From the NCBI GenBank assembly GCA_016206805.1, contig JACQQX010000031.1, positions 1 through 32,479 on the forward strand: 32,479 nucleotides of DNA, written 5' to 3'. This document shows, piece by piece, positions 1 through 8,131 of the stretch (its first letter is position 1; every line of letters starts with the position of its first letter). The notes below the pieces were generated by a model, which saw only the letters and a program-made list of their open reading frames with translations, had not been told where the DNA came from and did no database searches. The position numbers and the translations under genes are program-made. This stretch comes from Candidatus Omnitrophota bacterium. Lineage in GTDB: Bacteria; Omnitrophota; Gorgyraeia; 2-02-FULL-51-18.

Positions 1-72
1 CGATAAGCCGGCCCCTAAAAGCACTAAAAGCTGTTGTTAATTCGAAAATAAGCCTTACTAATAGGAGAACTG

Positions 73-1494
73 ATGAAACACTTAAAAGCGTTGTTTGTTC
101 TCGCGCTGGCTCTGGGCTTTGCGGCCCCGGCCTTTGCCGAGACACAAAACGTTAAGATCAATGGATCGCTGGATGTTTACGCCATTGCCCGCGGCAATTA
201 TGACTTGGCCAGCGGCAATGACGTGGCTGCCGATCCTGCCGCCGGAGCATTTCCCGCCAGCGGAACCCTGCTTCACCGTTCGGATGGCGATGAGTTCATC
301 ATGAGCATCACGCAGTTGGGTATTGCCGCGGATCTCACCGATGGCGTGTCGACAGTCGTGAACTTGATCAATCAACGTGACTGGAATGCCGATACGTATG
401 GCACAGCCGGCACGGCCCAAACGGGCGCTGAAAACACTGGCGAGGAATTTGACGTTATCCTCGACCTGGCCTACGCGCAGATGAAGGAGATTTTCTACGC
501 TCCTTTAACTCTGACCATCGGTCGTCAGGACCTGCTTTTCGGCCGCGGTTTCATCGTTGGCTGGAATCCTCAGGATCCCACCACGGCAATTCAGGCGGAC
601 GAGTTCACCCAAGTGCAGTCTTTTGACGCGCTGCGCGCGACTCTGGATTTCAGCCCTTGGACAGTGGATTTTGTTTATTCCAAGATCACTGAAAACAACC
701 ACGGCCCGGAAGATGATCGCGATCTTTACGTCGCCTACACGACCTACAAATTCGCCGAATACAACGCCGTGGCGGATTTGTATTACACAGGTGATTTCGA
801 TCGCAGCGCGGGCAACATTTCGGGCGCGGTCGGCACGAGGTCACAGATAACCCATACTTTTGGTGTTCGCGGTCAGTTTGACCCGATCTCCCAAATGACC
901 CTGGGCGCTGAAATCGCTTATCAAGGCGGGGATTATTCCGTTTCCGCGTCAACCCCCAATCGCGATCGCACGGCATGGGGTTTGGATATTTTCGGAGAAT
1001 ACCGCTTTGAAGGCCCATGGAAACCAGTGGGCGGCATTCAATTTGTTTCCTTGTCCGGTGAAAATGATCTTTCCAGCGGGACAGGCGACTACAGCTCATG
1101 GAACGGCTCCTTCCGCGGACCGATCTATGGCTGGTACCATGATTACAAGGAAGTGTATTATTCAACCGCTCAGACCAATGACCAGGTAGCCGGACAGAAC
1201 CAGAACCACGTGTCCCTCTATGGTTCATTGAATCCGATGGATGACTTGAAGCTCACGGGCGCCTTCTGGCACTTCTGGAGCGACGAGGACATGCATACCA
1301 CCACGACAGATCCTAACACCGGATCCCTGTCGGATCACATCGGTGATGAAGTGGACTTGTCGGCTATTTATAGCTATACCGAAGATGTGACCTTTACGTT
1401 CATGGCCAACTGGTTTATTCCAGGGAGTTCGTATGACAGCGCGAACGATTCCACGGCCTCTGAGTTCGTCTCAGAAGTGAAGGTGGTTTTCTAA
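73..1494 (+). CDS. Secreted outer-membrane beta-barrel (alginate-export/porin-like) protein
   Basis: This 473-residue protein opens with a clear signal peptide: Lys at 2 and 5, a hydrophobic stretch to about residue 20, and an AFA-E cleavage site near residue 22. The remainder is rich in alternating polar/aromatic strands typical of a transmembrane beta-barrel. It contains a segment reading LTIGRQDLLFGRGFIVGWNPQ, which resembles alginate-export-type porins, and it ends in Phe (VKVVF), the usual barrel-assembly signal. An AGGAG ribosome site lies about 6 nt before the ATG. It is probably an outer-membrane pore or binding protein; the substrate cannot be told from sequence. It stands alone, followed by a strong terminator. 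The barrel call is firm, the alginate-export family assignment less so. Confidence 0.75.
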   Translation: MKHLKALFVLALALGFAAPAFAETQNVKINGSLDVYAIARGNYDLASGNDVAADPAAGAFPASGTLLHRSDGDEFIMSITQLGIAADLTDGVSTVVNLINQRDWNADTYGTAGTAQTGAENTGEEFDVILDLAYAQMKEIFYAPLTLTIGRQDLLFGRGFIVGWNPQDPTTAIQADEFTQVQSFDALRATLDFSPWTVDFVYSKITENNHGPEDDRDLYVAYTTYKFAEYNAVADLYYTGDFDRSAGNISGAVGTRSQITHTFGVRGQFDPISQMTLGAEIAYQGGDYSVSASTPNRDRTAWGLDIFGEYRFEGPWKPVGGIQFVSLSGENDLSSGTGDYSSWNGSFRGPIYGWYHDYKEVYYSTAQTNDQVAGQNQNHVSLYGSLNPMDDLKLTGAFWHFWSDEDMHTTTTDPNTGSLSDHIGDEVDLSAIYSYTEDVTFTFMANWFIPGSSYDSANDSTASEFVSEVKVVF

Positions 1495-1506
1495 AGTTAG
1501 TCGTAT

Positions 1507-1550
1507 AAAAAGCCCCCTTCTAGGTTAACCCCTGGGAGGGGGTTTTTCTT
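1507..1550 (+). terminator. Intrinsic terminator after the barrel protein
   Basis: The stem CCCCCTTC pairs with GGGAGGGGG across a roughly 13-nt loop and is followed by TTTTTCTTT. It begins 12 bp after the stop codon at 1494 and separates the barrel gene from the pilin cluster. Confidence 0.85.
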
Positions 1551-1611
1551 TACCCCATTTTATGGTATACTTCTAGTAAAGGATAGTAAGAATTAATTAA
1601 AATTGATTAAA

Positions 1612-2013
1612 ATGATAAGAAGCCAAAGAGGCGCCACTTTAATTGAGGTGATGATCGCTGTCTTTATCTTTTTGATAGGGATGGCATCGCTTTTGAGTGT
1701 TTTGATTCAGTCCATGCAGGCCGGCAAGAGAGCCGAGCACATATACACCGCTTACAATCTTGCCAAAAACCATATGGAGAGGCTAAAAAGCATGGATTAC
1801 AACTCTCTGGGGTCTGCCGCTGAATCAGCGGTCCTTATTGACGGTGAAGGGAATCCCGACGCCAATGGCCTCTATAGCCGTTCAACCACCGTAACCACCA
1901 GCTATAGCGGCAATGCCAACCTTACGTTGGTGGCGGTGTCCGTCCAATACACCATGCAAGGGGTTCAGGGCGCCGCTTCCCAGATTCAAAACGTGATTTA
2001 TAACGGCGGGTAG
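1612..2013 (+). CDS. Type IV pilus PilV-like minor prepilin
   Basis: This small protein of about 133 residues has a short leader ending in Gly, then ATLIEVMIAVFIFLIGMASL. That is the class III prepilin signature: cleavage after Gly, Glu at mature position 5, and a hydrophobic helix that both anchors the subunit and packs in the filament. The head after residue 60 is short, as in PilV/GspI-type minor pilins. I chose ATG 1612 (leader MIRSQRG). A TTG at 1603 would add three residues, and neither start has a well-placed ribosome site. It is first of three prepilin-like genes, with only 3 bp to the next, so it probably helps prime a type IV pilus or type II secretion pseudopilus. No pilus motor or secretin gene is in the window. 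Confidence 0.8.
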   Translation: MIRSQRGATLIEVMIAVFIFLIGMASLLSVLIQSMQAGKRAEHIYTAYNLAKNHMERLKSMDYNSLGSAAESAVLIDGEGNPDANGLYSRSTTVTTSYSGNANLTLVAVSVQYTMQGVQGAASQIQNVIYNGG

Positions 2014-2016
2014 ACG

Positions 2017-4032
2017 ATGAAGCGCATTAAAAAACACTCCGGTTTCGCGATTATCGAAGCGTTCATCGCTTTGACGGTGGGGACTATATTCCTGGGGTCG
2101 GTTGTGAGCACCTGGTATTACAGCTCAAAAGTGTGGCGCGAAGAAAATACGCAGTTTAACCTGCGGCTGGACGTGGAAAAGGCCATGGAGCGCATCAAAA
2201 ATGATGTGAGGCTTTCGGATTCAAACGGGATTTTATTTTACCCTCAAAATTCGGCCACTTATTCGGCTGTCAGTCTTCCGCGCGGCACAACGGACGCCAA
2301 CGGTTATCTGACATTTTCCGGCGGCGCCATTTCCTGGGACCAAACGATCATTTACCATATTTATACTGAGAACGGTTTGTCTCAACTGCGCAGAAGTATT
2401 TTTAATTCCTACAATGCCAGCTCCGCGGCGCGTCAGGTGCAATTGGAGGATCTGGTGGCCAACGGATCCGATGCCAACGCGACAACGATGATTTTATTGT
2501 CCAGCAACACGACGACTTTGGAAATCACGCCTCAGACGGCCACTTTTGACGGATACGCTTCCAGTGTCTCCAGAAGCGGAAGCACGAGCTTTGGCAGCGC
2601 GCGTCTGACGGCCGGGAATCATCAGGTTCGATTTGAAGTCACCGGAAAAAACACTTCTTCCAGCGGCTACGGCATCGGCATGGATTCCATTACCTTGAAC
2701 CCGAGCGGCGGGCCCCAAGAGGCCGAAGCGCTTTTGCCGCTCTATGCCAGTTCGGGCGCTTCCGGGACAGCCCAGGACATGTCTTCCTACGGCGCTTCCT
2801 GGGGCGGGAATTATCAGGTCCATTTTCCGGCTTCAGCGGTGGGCCATTACATGACTTTTGAAACCAATTATGACCAGTGGCTGGAATCCAATTTTTCCAA
2901 TATGACTTATTCCAACGCGCTGACGACCGGCACCAATCCTTATGTCACGCTTTCCAGCCGCCAGACGCAGGGCTTGTCGCCTTCATGGACGGCTGGCGCT
3001 CAAACGGGGGAGATTGGGGTGATGAACGACCCTTCGGCGGTAGGGCAAACCGTGCGCACCGTGATTGCCGGAGCTTTTATTATGCGATCGGGGCAGATGA
3101 TGCGCCTTAAATTTACGGCGGCAACCGACGCGGCGCTTACGATAGATGCCGCTACTTTCGGCCCCCGCGCGGCCGGAGCGGACGCCGCTTCTTTAGTGCT
3201 GCTTTATTTTGATAACGCTCCGGTGTTGGCCGGCGATACGGATCCGGAAGGCTCAACAGCCAGTCCCGGAGCCAATAGCAGCGTAACCATTCCGGCTGGT
3301 TACCATGTTTGGACCAATTGGTTTATTTATACGGTAACCGCCCCTTCGGCCGTGGATTATGTGGCCAGCGCTTACGTGAGCTCGGGAAGCGCTAGCGTGT
3401 GGACCACATCGCCGCCCACCACTCAATCCTATCGCGTGGATGGGAATCACGCGGCAACCGTGACGGGTTGGGATCTCTTGCCCGGCTATGCCACGAACAC
3501 CGCAACCTGTGCCGTGACGGAATTGGCGACCTGGCAGGATAGCGGTACGGCGACCTCTCAGGTGTACGACACCAAAATGACGGCCCCTGTTTTTAATCAA
3601 ATCTCCTGGTCTTCCAGCTTGCCGACGGGCGCCACGATTACCATGCGAGTGCGGGCCTCCGCCAACGCCGATATGTCCGGCGCAACGGCTTGGAGCGCGA
3701 TAGTGGGTTCTTTGATTTCACCCGCCTCTCTTTCGGGTGTCGCCAATCAACGCTATGTCCAATTTCAGGCAACCTTGCAGGCGGCGGCGCCTTATACTTT
3801 GTTTCCAACGCTGGATGATGTCAAAATCACCTGGCCCGGCCAAACCGCGATCGTGGAGTTGAGCGGGTATTACACCAGGGGTCCCGATTACGGTATTTTT
3901 AAAGTTTTAATTGACGGCGCGCAGCCCACGCGAGGATTGGAAATCAAGCTCAGCGCTTCCGGAAGTCAGCAGGACCGGACGTTCAATTTCTCATCCACGA
4001 GTGAGGTTAAAGCCATGAATACCGGAAGGTAG
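2017..4032 (+). CDS. Large PilW-like prepilin with beta-rich ectodomain
   Basis: The N-terminus has a prepilin signature: KKHSG, cleavage, then FAIIEAFIALTVGTIFLGSVV with Glu at mature position 5. A long helix (about residues 40-65) rich in charged residues follows, as in PilW/PilJ-type minor pilins. At 671 residues it is two to three times the usual PilW length. The extra mass is Ser/Thr/Gly-rich and looks like several beta-sandwich domains. One stretch near 195-235 (HQVRFEVTGKN, then GYGIGMDSITLNPSG) resembles carbohydrate-binding sandwiches of surface proteins. It is probably a filament-tip adhesin or specialised minor pilin. The pilin N-terminus is certain; the adhesin role is inferred from size and composition. 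Confidence 0.7.
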   Translation: MKRIKKHSGFAIIEAFIALTVGTIFLGSVVSTWYYSSKVWREENTQFNLRLDVEKAMERIKNDVRLSDSNGILFYPQNSATYSAVSLPRGTTDANGYLTFSGGAISWDQTIIYHIYTENGLSQLRRSIFNSYNASSAARQVQLEDLVANGSDANATTMILLSSNTTTLEITPQTATFDGYASSVSRSGSTSFGSARLTAGNHQVRFEVTGKNTSSSGYGIGMDSITLNPSGGPQEAEALLPLYASSGASGTAQDMSSYGASWGGNYQVHFPASAVGHYMTFETNYDQWLESNFSNMTYSNALTTGTNPYVTLSSRQTQGLSPSWTAGAQTGEIGVMNDPSAVGQTVRTVIAGAFIMRSGQMMRLKFTAATDAALTIDAATFGPRAAGADAASLVLLYFDNAPVLAGDTDPEGSTASPGANSSVTIPAGYHVWTNWFIYTVTAPSAVDYVASAYVSSGSASVWTTSPPTTQSYRVDGNHAATVTGWDLLPGYATNTATCAVTELATWQDSGTATSQVYDTKMTAPVFNQISWSSSLPTGATITMRVRASANADMSGATAWSAIVGSLISPASLSGVANQRYVQFQATLQAAAPYTLFPTLDDVKITWPGQTAIVELSGYYTRGPDYGIFKVLIDGAQPTRGLEIKLSASGSQQDRTFNFSSTSEVKAMNTGR

Positions 4033-4036
4033 GGAA

Positions 4037-5164
4037 GTGATGAATAATTCAAAAGGGACTGTATTTTTATCGACGATGATTGCCATGCTCCTGATGATTT
4101 TGACCGGAGAGGCGATGTATCTCATGGCGGATCAGGGCGTTTACGCGGTTAAGAGACTGCGTTTGGCCACCCAAGCCAAGCATCTGGCCGATTCAGGTCT
4201 TGCGATCGCCTTCGCGTCATTGGCCGGCAATTTTGTCACTAGCTCCACATGGAATGGCAGCATTTCCGGTTTTGGCGGTTATACGGCGACCGCTTCGACG
4301 TCCTCGGGACGGACATTGGTTGTCGCCACCGGAACCGTTCAGGGGGTGACGGTAACTTCCAGCGCTGAAGTCACGCCTCCGTCCGCTGATATCATGGATT
4401 ACAGTCTTGCCGGAAGCAATGTTGACTTTTACCTGGCCGCCTTTAACATGGTGACGGCCACCGGCAGTATCTATTCGGAAGGCAATATGACTTTGGATGC
4501 CAATGCCACCACCTCGGTCATTAGTTTGACGTCTCCTGGAAACGTGAATGCCGGCGGAACGATAACAGTCACCGGTTCCGGGCTGATCACGATGGGCACG
4601 GCCACCTCCAACGCGTCCCTGGCGTCTTATCCGACGGTTGACTTTGCTTATTATCAAAACTTGGCTCAGAACGGGGGAGGGACGTACGTAAATGGGGATG
4701 TCACTTATAACAGCTCTAACGCCATGCCTTCACCGGCGGGCGGCGTCATTTACGTCAACGGCAATGTTAGCATTACTTCAGACCAGACTTCGACGGCGGC
4801 GTTGATTGTCAATGGAAACTTAAGCATCAGTCGCGGCGCGACGACGATTGTGGCGCCGGCCAATCTGCCGGCCATCGTTACTCAGGGCGCGATTACCATC
4901 AGCGGGATCGGGGCCAACGCGGCTGATTTAACGGTTACAGGACTTATTTATTCCGGAAATGACTTTACCATCACCGGCAATCATCATAACATCATGGTTA
5001 CCTATGGCGCCATTATTGCCCGCGGCAATTTTGTCGGCAACTCCAGCGGTTTTTCCCAAAGCGCTCTGACAATTATTTATCCCACCACAACGCCCGCGTT
5101 TTCATTGAATGGAATTACCAGCGGCGGCAGCTCACAGATGGCCGTAGAAAGCTATAACCGGTAG
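4037..5164 (+). CDS. PilX-like pilus assembly protein with repeat-rich C-terminus
   Basis: The N-terminus is short and basic, followed by a hydrophobic helix (about 8-27) and a segment with ALLMILTGEAMYL-like spacing and KHLADSGLAIAFASL, typical of the PilX/PilW-associated N-terminal domain. From residue 120 the protein is made of short repeating beta turns (VNGDVTY, VNGNVSI, VNGNLSI, TITG), which suggests a right-handed beta-helix or solenoid. GTG at 4037 and ATG at 4040 are both in frame, with GGAAGGTAGGGA just upstream; the 4-bp gap to the preceding gene shows co-transcription. It is probably another component at the filament tip or base. No enzyme motif is seen, and no clear terminator follows. 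Confidence 0.65.
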   Translation: MMNNSKGTVFLSTMIAMLLMILTGEAMYLMADQGVYAVKRLRLATQAKHLADSGLAIAFASLAGNFVTSSTWNGSISGFGGYTATASTSSGRTLVVATGTVQGVTVTSSAEVTPPSADIMDYSLAGSNVDFYLAAFNMVTATGSIYSEGNMTLDANATTSVISLTSPGNVNAGGTITVTGSGLITMGTATSNASLASYPTVDFAYYQNLAQNGGGTYVNGDVTYNSSNAMPSPAGGVIYVNGNVSITSDQTSTAALIVNGNLSISRGATTIVAPANLPAIVTQGAITISGIGANAADLTVTGLIYSGNDFTITGNHHNIMVTYGAIIARGNFVGNSSGFSQSALTIIYPTTTPAFSLNGITSGGSSQMAVESYNR

Positions 5165-5254
5165 CTTTCCCCTCTATAATACTTAACATAAGATACATTA
5201 TGAGACATTAAGAGTGTGAGACTATCGAGCCCGACAGCCCTTGGTGGTTCTGGG

Positions 5255-5659
5255 TTATTTGGAGAGTTCGTTGATGGCGGACTGCGCTTCGGCTGAAGCG
5301 GATTGATCCTGGGTTAAAAAACATACCCCTACGTCGTAGGCATCGCGATGAGTCGGGTTTTCTTCAACCCGGACAACCCGGCCTAGAATGCCGTCTTTGC
5401 AAATCAGGGCGCGCTGCTCGATTTCCTTACAAATGCTCAGGGTGCGAATGTCCAGCGATAGCCAGACAATGCTGGAGAGGCTGGGCGGCGTGGTTTCGGT
5501 TTGGAAAAGAATCCCGGTTTGGCTGATATTTTGGGAAAAAGCTTTTGAAGAGCTGCCGGCGCGATTCGGGCTGCCGGAATCGAAGTTTTTAAATTTGAAA
5601 GATGTTTTATAAGGGATTCGAAAAAATTCTCTGCGATCCGACGCGGAATATGGGGTCAA
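5255..5659 (-). CDS. PilZ-domain protein, probable cyclic-di-GMP receptor
   Basis: The 134-residue protein is one PilZ domain. The N-terminal switch RREFFRIPYK supplies the RxxxR arginines that wrap cyclic di-GMP, and NISQTGILF about 50 residues later matches the (D/N)xSxxG motif. The two hallmarks are in normal order and spacing, so ligand binding is likely. It starts with TTG, supported by an AAGGA ribosome site 7 nt upstream. It lies 3'-to-3' with the pilin cluster, and PilZ proteins often control pili, motility or exopolysaccharide, so a link to pilus output is plausible but unproven. It is cut off from the upstream cold-shock gene by a hairpin. Confidence 0.85.
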   Translation of the reverse strand: MTPYSASDRREFFRIPYKTSFKFKNFDSGSPNRAGSSSKAFSQNISQTGILFQTETTPPSLSSIVWLSLDIRTLSICKEIEQRALICKDGILGRVVRVEENPTHRDAYDVGVCFLTQDQSASAEAQSAINELSK

Positions 5660-5678
5660 TTTTTTATCCTTGTTATAA

Positions 5679-5706
5679 GAACACGGCCCTTTATTGAGCC
5701 GTGCTC
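5679..5706 (-). terminator. Terminator-like hairpin after the cold-shock gene
   Basis: Inverted arms GAGCACGGC and GCCGTGTTC flank a 10-nt loop just downstream of the cold-shock stop codon on the - strand. The T-rich tail (TTATAAC) is weak, so termination may be partial and allow read-through into the PilZ gene. Confidence 0.55.
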
Positions 5707-5721
5707 TTACGGTGAGGTTCG

Positions 5722-5925
5722 CTAGCTTTTATGAACGTTCGCGGCTTGCTCACCCTTGGGCCCTTGGGTGATTTCAAACTCAACAGCTTGTCCTTCGTCC
5801 AGAGTCTTATAGCCCTCGCCTTGAATGGCGCTATGATGCACAAACACATCTTTGCCGCCGCCATCCGGCGTGATGAAACCGTAGCCCTTTTGATTGCTGA
5901 ACCACTTCACGATTCCTTTAGGCAT
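5722..5925 (-). CDS. Cold-shock domain protein (CspA family)
   Basis: This 67-residue protein is exactly the family length. It carries both nucleic-acid-binding motifs, KGYGFI (RNP1) and VFVHHSAI (RNP2), on a beta-barrel, and opens with the usual GIVKWF. Such proteins bind single-stranded RNA or DNA and melt RNA secondary structure in the cytoplasm, at low temperature or constitutively. An AAGGAG site sits about 10 nt before the ATG. It is monocistronic, bounded by hairpins on both sides. The copy cannot be assigned to a cold-induced or constitutive paralogue from sequence. Confidence 0.97.
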   Translation of the reverse strand: MPKGIVKWFSNQKGYGFITPDGGGKDVFVHHSAIQGEGYKTLDEGQAVEFEITQGPKGEQAANVHKS

Positions 5926-5952
5926 TCGCTATTTCTCCTTCTTTAATAAAAT

Positions 5953-5986
5953 AAAAAGCCATGGGCTTCAGGCTCATGGCTTTTTT
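5953..5986. terminator. Bidirectional terminator hairpin
   Basis: A perfect AAAAAGCCATG / CATGGCTTTTT stem carries T-runs on both strands. It lies beyond the stop of the nuclease-like gene at 6063 and closes that - strand cluster. It also falls 28 bp upstream of the cold-shock start codon, so it insulates the two units. Confidence 0.85.
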
Positions 5987-6062
5987 CGAGTGGATCGTTT
6001 GCTTAAAACATATTGATTTCATCGAATTTCACTATTAACGCTACCATGTTGGTCAGGTTTTG

Positions 6063-6746
6063 TCAATAATCATCCGATGGATTCTCATCGCGGCAAGTGG
6101 CGCAGGGCTTAAAACCGGCCGCGATGGCGTCCATGCGGGTTCTAAAATGCGCCAAATGCGCTTCCGGGATGCCTTCCAGCTCCGGCGAGGTCGGATAATA
6201 GTAGACTTTGGTGCTTTTTTCGCCTATAAATTCGCTTTTAAGATAAGGATTGTCCGGCTCCTCCCGCCAAAGGCCCTGTTTTTGGCGGCGGGCCTCCAAT
6301 TCCACCTGCCGGAAGCGCTCGGCATAACGGATATTGGGCGGCTCGACGCGCCGTTTGGCGTGACCGGCTTTTAAAAGCGCCTCGTTGACAAAGGTTCCAT
6401 CATCCAAAAAGACGTAACCCAGCAAATTGTTTCGTTCATCACGGATTTGCGCGCCCCACTCCACCTGGATTGTTTTTCCTTCAACAAGCGCTTTATTAAA
6501 GGAAAAAGACGCCTGACCATACTCCCGAACGAGCGGAATCATGCTTTGCATCGGCGGCGCTTGGATGCCGGCATAGCTTAGCGTTTGTCCGCCCGCCAGG
6601 CGCACCCGAGAGCCTTCCAGGACTTCTTTGACAACGGCCGCCTGCCGGTCATTTTGAGCCGCATGGGATAATGAGGAAAAAGCCAGAAGGCCGATGAGAA
6701 TGTTAAAACGAATGAGGAATCGGATTTTATTCTTCGAGGATATCAA
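6063..6746 (-). CDS. Secreted SNase-fold protein, probably not catalytic, with degraded Ada-like zinc module
   Basis: This 227-residue protein has a signal peptide (about 1-29, cleaved after SHA), then a staphylococcal-nuclease-like domain (about 36-160). The C-terminus (172-218) resembles the small Ada-type zinc module found after some thermonucleases: KVYYYPTSP, FRTRMDAIAAGFKPCATC. The fold is recognisable from LLGYVFLDDGTFVNEALLKAGHA and KQGLW. The residues matching nuclease Arg35, Asp40, Glu43 and Arg87 are instead Ser57, Gln62, Pro65 and Asn107, so nuclease activity is unlikely. The zinc module keeps its CxxC pair (215, 218) but lacks the usual first cysteine. The gene starts 20 bp inside the upstream ACT gene and ends its cluster. 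A binding or envelope role is the best guess. Confidence 0.75.
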   Translation of the reverse strand: MISSKNKIRFLIRFNILIGLLAFSSLSHAAQNDRQAAVVKEVLEGSRVRLAGGQTLSYAGIQAPPMQSMIPLVREYGQASFSFNKALVEGKTIQVEWGAQIRDERNNLLGYVFLDDGTFVNEALLKAGHAKRRVEPPNIRYAERFRQVELEARRQKQGLWREEPDNPYLKSEFIGEKSTKVYYYPTSPELEGIPEAHLAHFRTRMDAIAAGFKPCATCRDENPSDDY

Positions 6747-7119
6747 GCGTTTGTTCGGCGTCTTGCGTTTTAATCACAAAACAGCCGAATTCTTGATTTT
6801 TGGTGGCCGTGCAATAGGCGTATTCGATGTTGATGTCCGCGCGGAAAAGCTTTTTGGCGATCATCGCGATCGTGCCGGGCTTATTGTCAATTTCCAGAAC
6901 CACGACATCCTGAATGATGGTGTAAACTTCCTCCTCTTCCAGAATGACCAGCGCTTTGTTTGGGGAATCGACAATCAGGCGAACGATGGCGTGATCAACC
7001 GTGTCATGCACGGACATGGCAAAGATATTGATTTCCGCCTCCGCCAGAGCCGCGCAAATGCGCGAGAGGCGCCCGGGTTTATTTTCCATGAAAACAGAGA
7101 GCTGTTTTTCAATGGGCAT
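6727..7119 (-). CDS. Tandem ACT-domain protein
   Basis: This 130-residue protein is two ACT domains and nothing else. The first opens QLSVFMENKPGRLSRICAAL and the second VVLEIDNKPGTIAMIAKKL; NKPG turns followed by a helix are the ACT ligand-binding signature. Stand-alone ACT pairs sense amino acids or other small metabolites and usually regulate an enzyme by contact. No enzyme partner is obvious here: it lies 9 bp after a tautomerase gene and overlaps the next gene by 20 bp. The fold is certain; ligand and target are unknown. Confidence 0.9.
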   Translation of the reverse strand: MPIEKQLSVFMENKPGRLSRICAALAEAEINIFAMSVHDTVDHAIVRLIVDSPNKALVILEEEEVYTIIQDVVVLEIDNKPGTIAMIAKKLFRADINIEYAYCTATKNQEFGCFVIKTQDAEQTLDILEE

Positions 7120-7128
7120 GTTGAAAAG

Positions 7129-7308
7129 TTATCCCAGTAATTTCTCGCCGATGGCCCAATTTTCCCGGTCGACCTCGTCGATGACCAGGTACGTGGCGTT
7201 TTTGGGTTTGGAGGCGACGCGTTCCAAGGTTTCAGCGAATTCCTTGGCGATGGTTTCTTTTTGCGACCGCGTCAGCCTGCCGGCGACTTTTAAATTGATG
7301 TAGGGCAT
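7129..7308 (-). CDS. 4-oxalocrotonate tautomerase family protein
   Basis: The true start is the ATG at 7308, giving a 59-residue protein beginning Met-Pro-Tyr. After Met removal Pro1 becomes the amino-terminal general base that defines the tautomerase superfamily. A longer open frame exists upstream but would bury this proline inside the neighbouring gene. An AGGA site sits 9 nt before the ATG. Length and the motif LTRSQKETIAKEF match small 4-OT-type proteins, which form hexamers and shift keto/enol double bonds. The natural substrate is unknown, and no aromatic-degradation genes are nearby. Confidence 0.88.
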   Translation of the reverse strand: MPYINLKVAGRLTRSQKETIAKEFAETLERVASKPKNATYLVIDEVDRENWAIGEKLLG

Positions 7309-7318
7309 GAAAATCATC

Positions 7319-8131
7319 CTACTCTTTTTTGGTTCCGGAGACAAGGGGCTTGGAGGTGAACATTTTTGAGGTGATGGCCCGGATTTGCGGGTGAATGCGC
7401 CCGTTGGTGGCCAGCACATCCCCGCTTTTCAGGTGGTTATCCCTTCCCCATAGATCGGTGACCTCTCCCCCGGCTTCCCGGACCAAAAGATCGCCCGCGG
7501 CGATGTCCCAAATAGACAAATTGATCTCCCAGAAACCGTCAAACCGACCGGAGGCCAGATACGCCAAGTCTAGGGCCGCCGATCCGCCCCGCCGCATCCC
7601 CGCCGTATTCATCGCGATGGTTTCCAGGGACGCAAAATACTCTTTGAATCGGTTTCGGGCGCGAAAAGGAATGCCGGTCGCCATCATCGCGTCAGCCATT
7701 CGGGCTACCGGCGAAACCCGTATGGTTTTTCGATTCAAGCGGGCTCCTTTGCCCTTCTCGGCCGTGAAGAGCTCTTTGCGCAAAGGGTCGTAGATAACGC
7801 CGGCGTTCAACACCCCTTTTTCCATCACGGCGATGGAAACGGCGAACAGCGGGAATTGATGGATATAATTGGCCGTGCCGTCGAGCGGATCGATAATCCA
7901 AAGCAAATCCCCTCCGGCGGTGTTGCCGCTTTCTTCCGCTTGAAAAGCGGAGGAGGGAAATGATTTTCGAATCGTCCGGATAATCAGCTCCTCCGACGCT
8001 TTGTCGAGTTCCGTCACAAAGTCGTTTTTGGTTTTCACCCGGATCTGGCTATTTTTTAATCGGCCGTAAGAGGATAAAAGCAAGGCTCCGGCTTTTTCGG
8101 CGGCCTGGACGGCGGTGTCTAAAAGTTTCAT
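7319..8131 (-). CDS. suhB: Inositol monophosphatase family phosphatase (SuhB-like)
   Basis: At 270 residues this is normal length for the family. It has the metal-binding set: Glu66-Glu67 in AEES, Asp81 and Asp84 in WIIDPLDGT, and Asp209 in WDIAAGDLLVREAGG. These bind the Mg ions that hydrolyse phosphate monoesters such as myo-inositol 1-phosphate, and in related enzymes 3'-phosphoadenosine phosphate or fructose bisphosphate. The SuhB label is by family only. It overlaps the preceding HAD gene by 4 bp (ATGA), so the two phosphatases are translationally coupled and may work on the same sugar-phosphate pool. Confidence 0.9.
   Translation of the reverse strand: MKLLDTAVQAAEKAGALLLSSYGRLKNSQIRVKTKNDFVTELDKASEELIIRTIRKSFPSSAFQAEESGNTAGGDLLWIIDPLDGTANYIHQFPLFAVSIAVMEKGVLNAGVIYDPLRKELFTAEKGKGARLNRKTIRVSPVARMADAMMATGIPFRARNRFKEYFASLETIAMNTAGMRRGGSAALDLAYLASGRFDGFWEINLSIWDIAAGDLLVREAGGEVTDLWGRDNHLKSGDVLATNGRIHPQIRAITSKMFTSKPLVSGTKKE

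Noticed and set aside
686-1228. 180-residue open frame on the - strand
   Set aside because: It is antisense to the beta-barrel gene, Arg/Ser/Cys-rich and without a ribosome site; a shadow of codon bias in the real gene.
5175-5180. TATAAT box on the + strand after the pilin cluster
   Set aside because: No + strand gene follows for over 3.5 kb, and no -35 element lies at a proper distance.
6061-6066. TTGACA on the - strand as a cold-shock gene -35 box
   Set aside because: It overlaps the stop region of the nuclease-like gene and no acceptable -10 lies 15-19 bp downstream (only TAGCGT).
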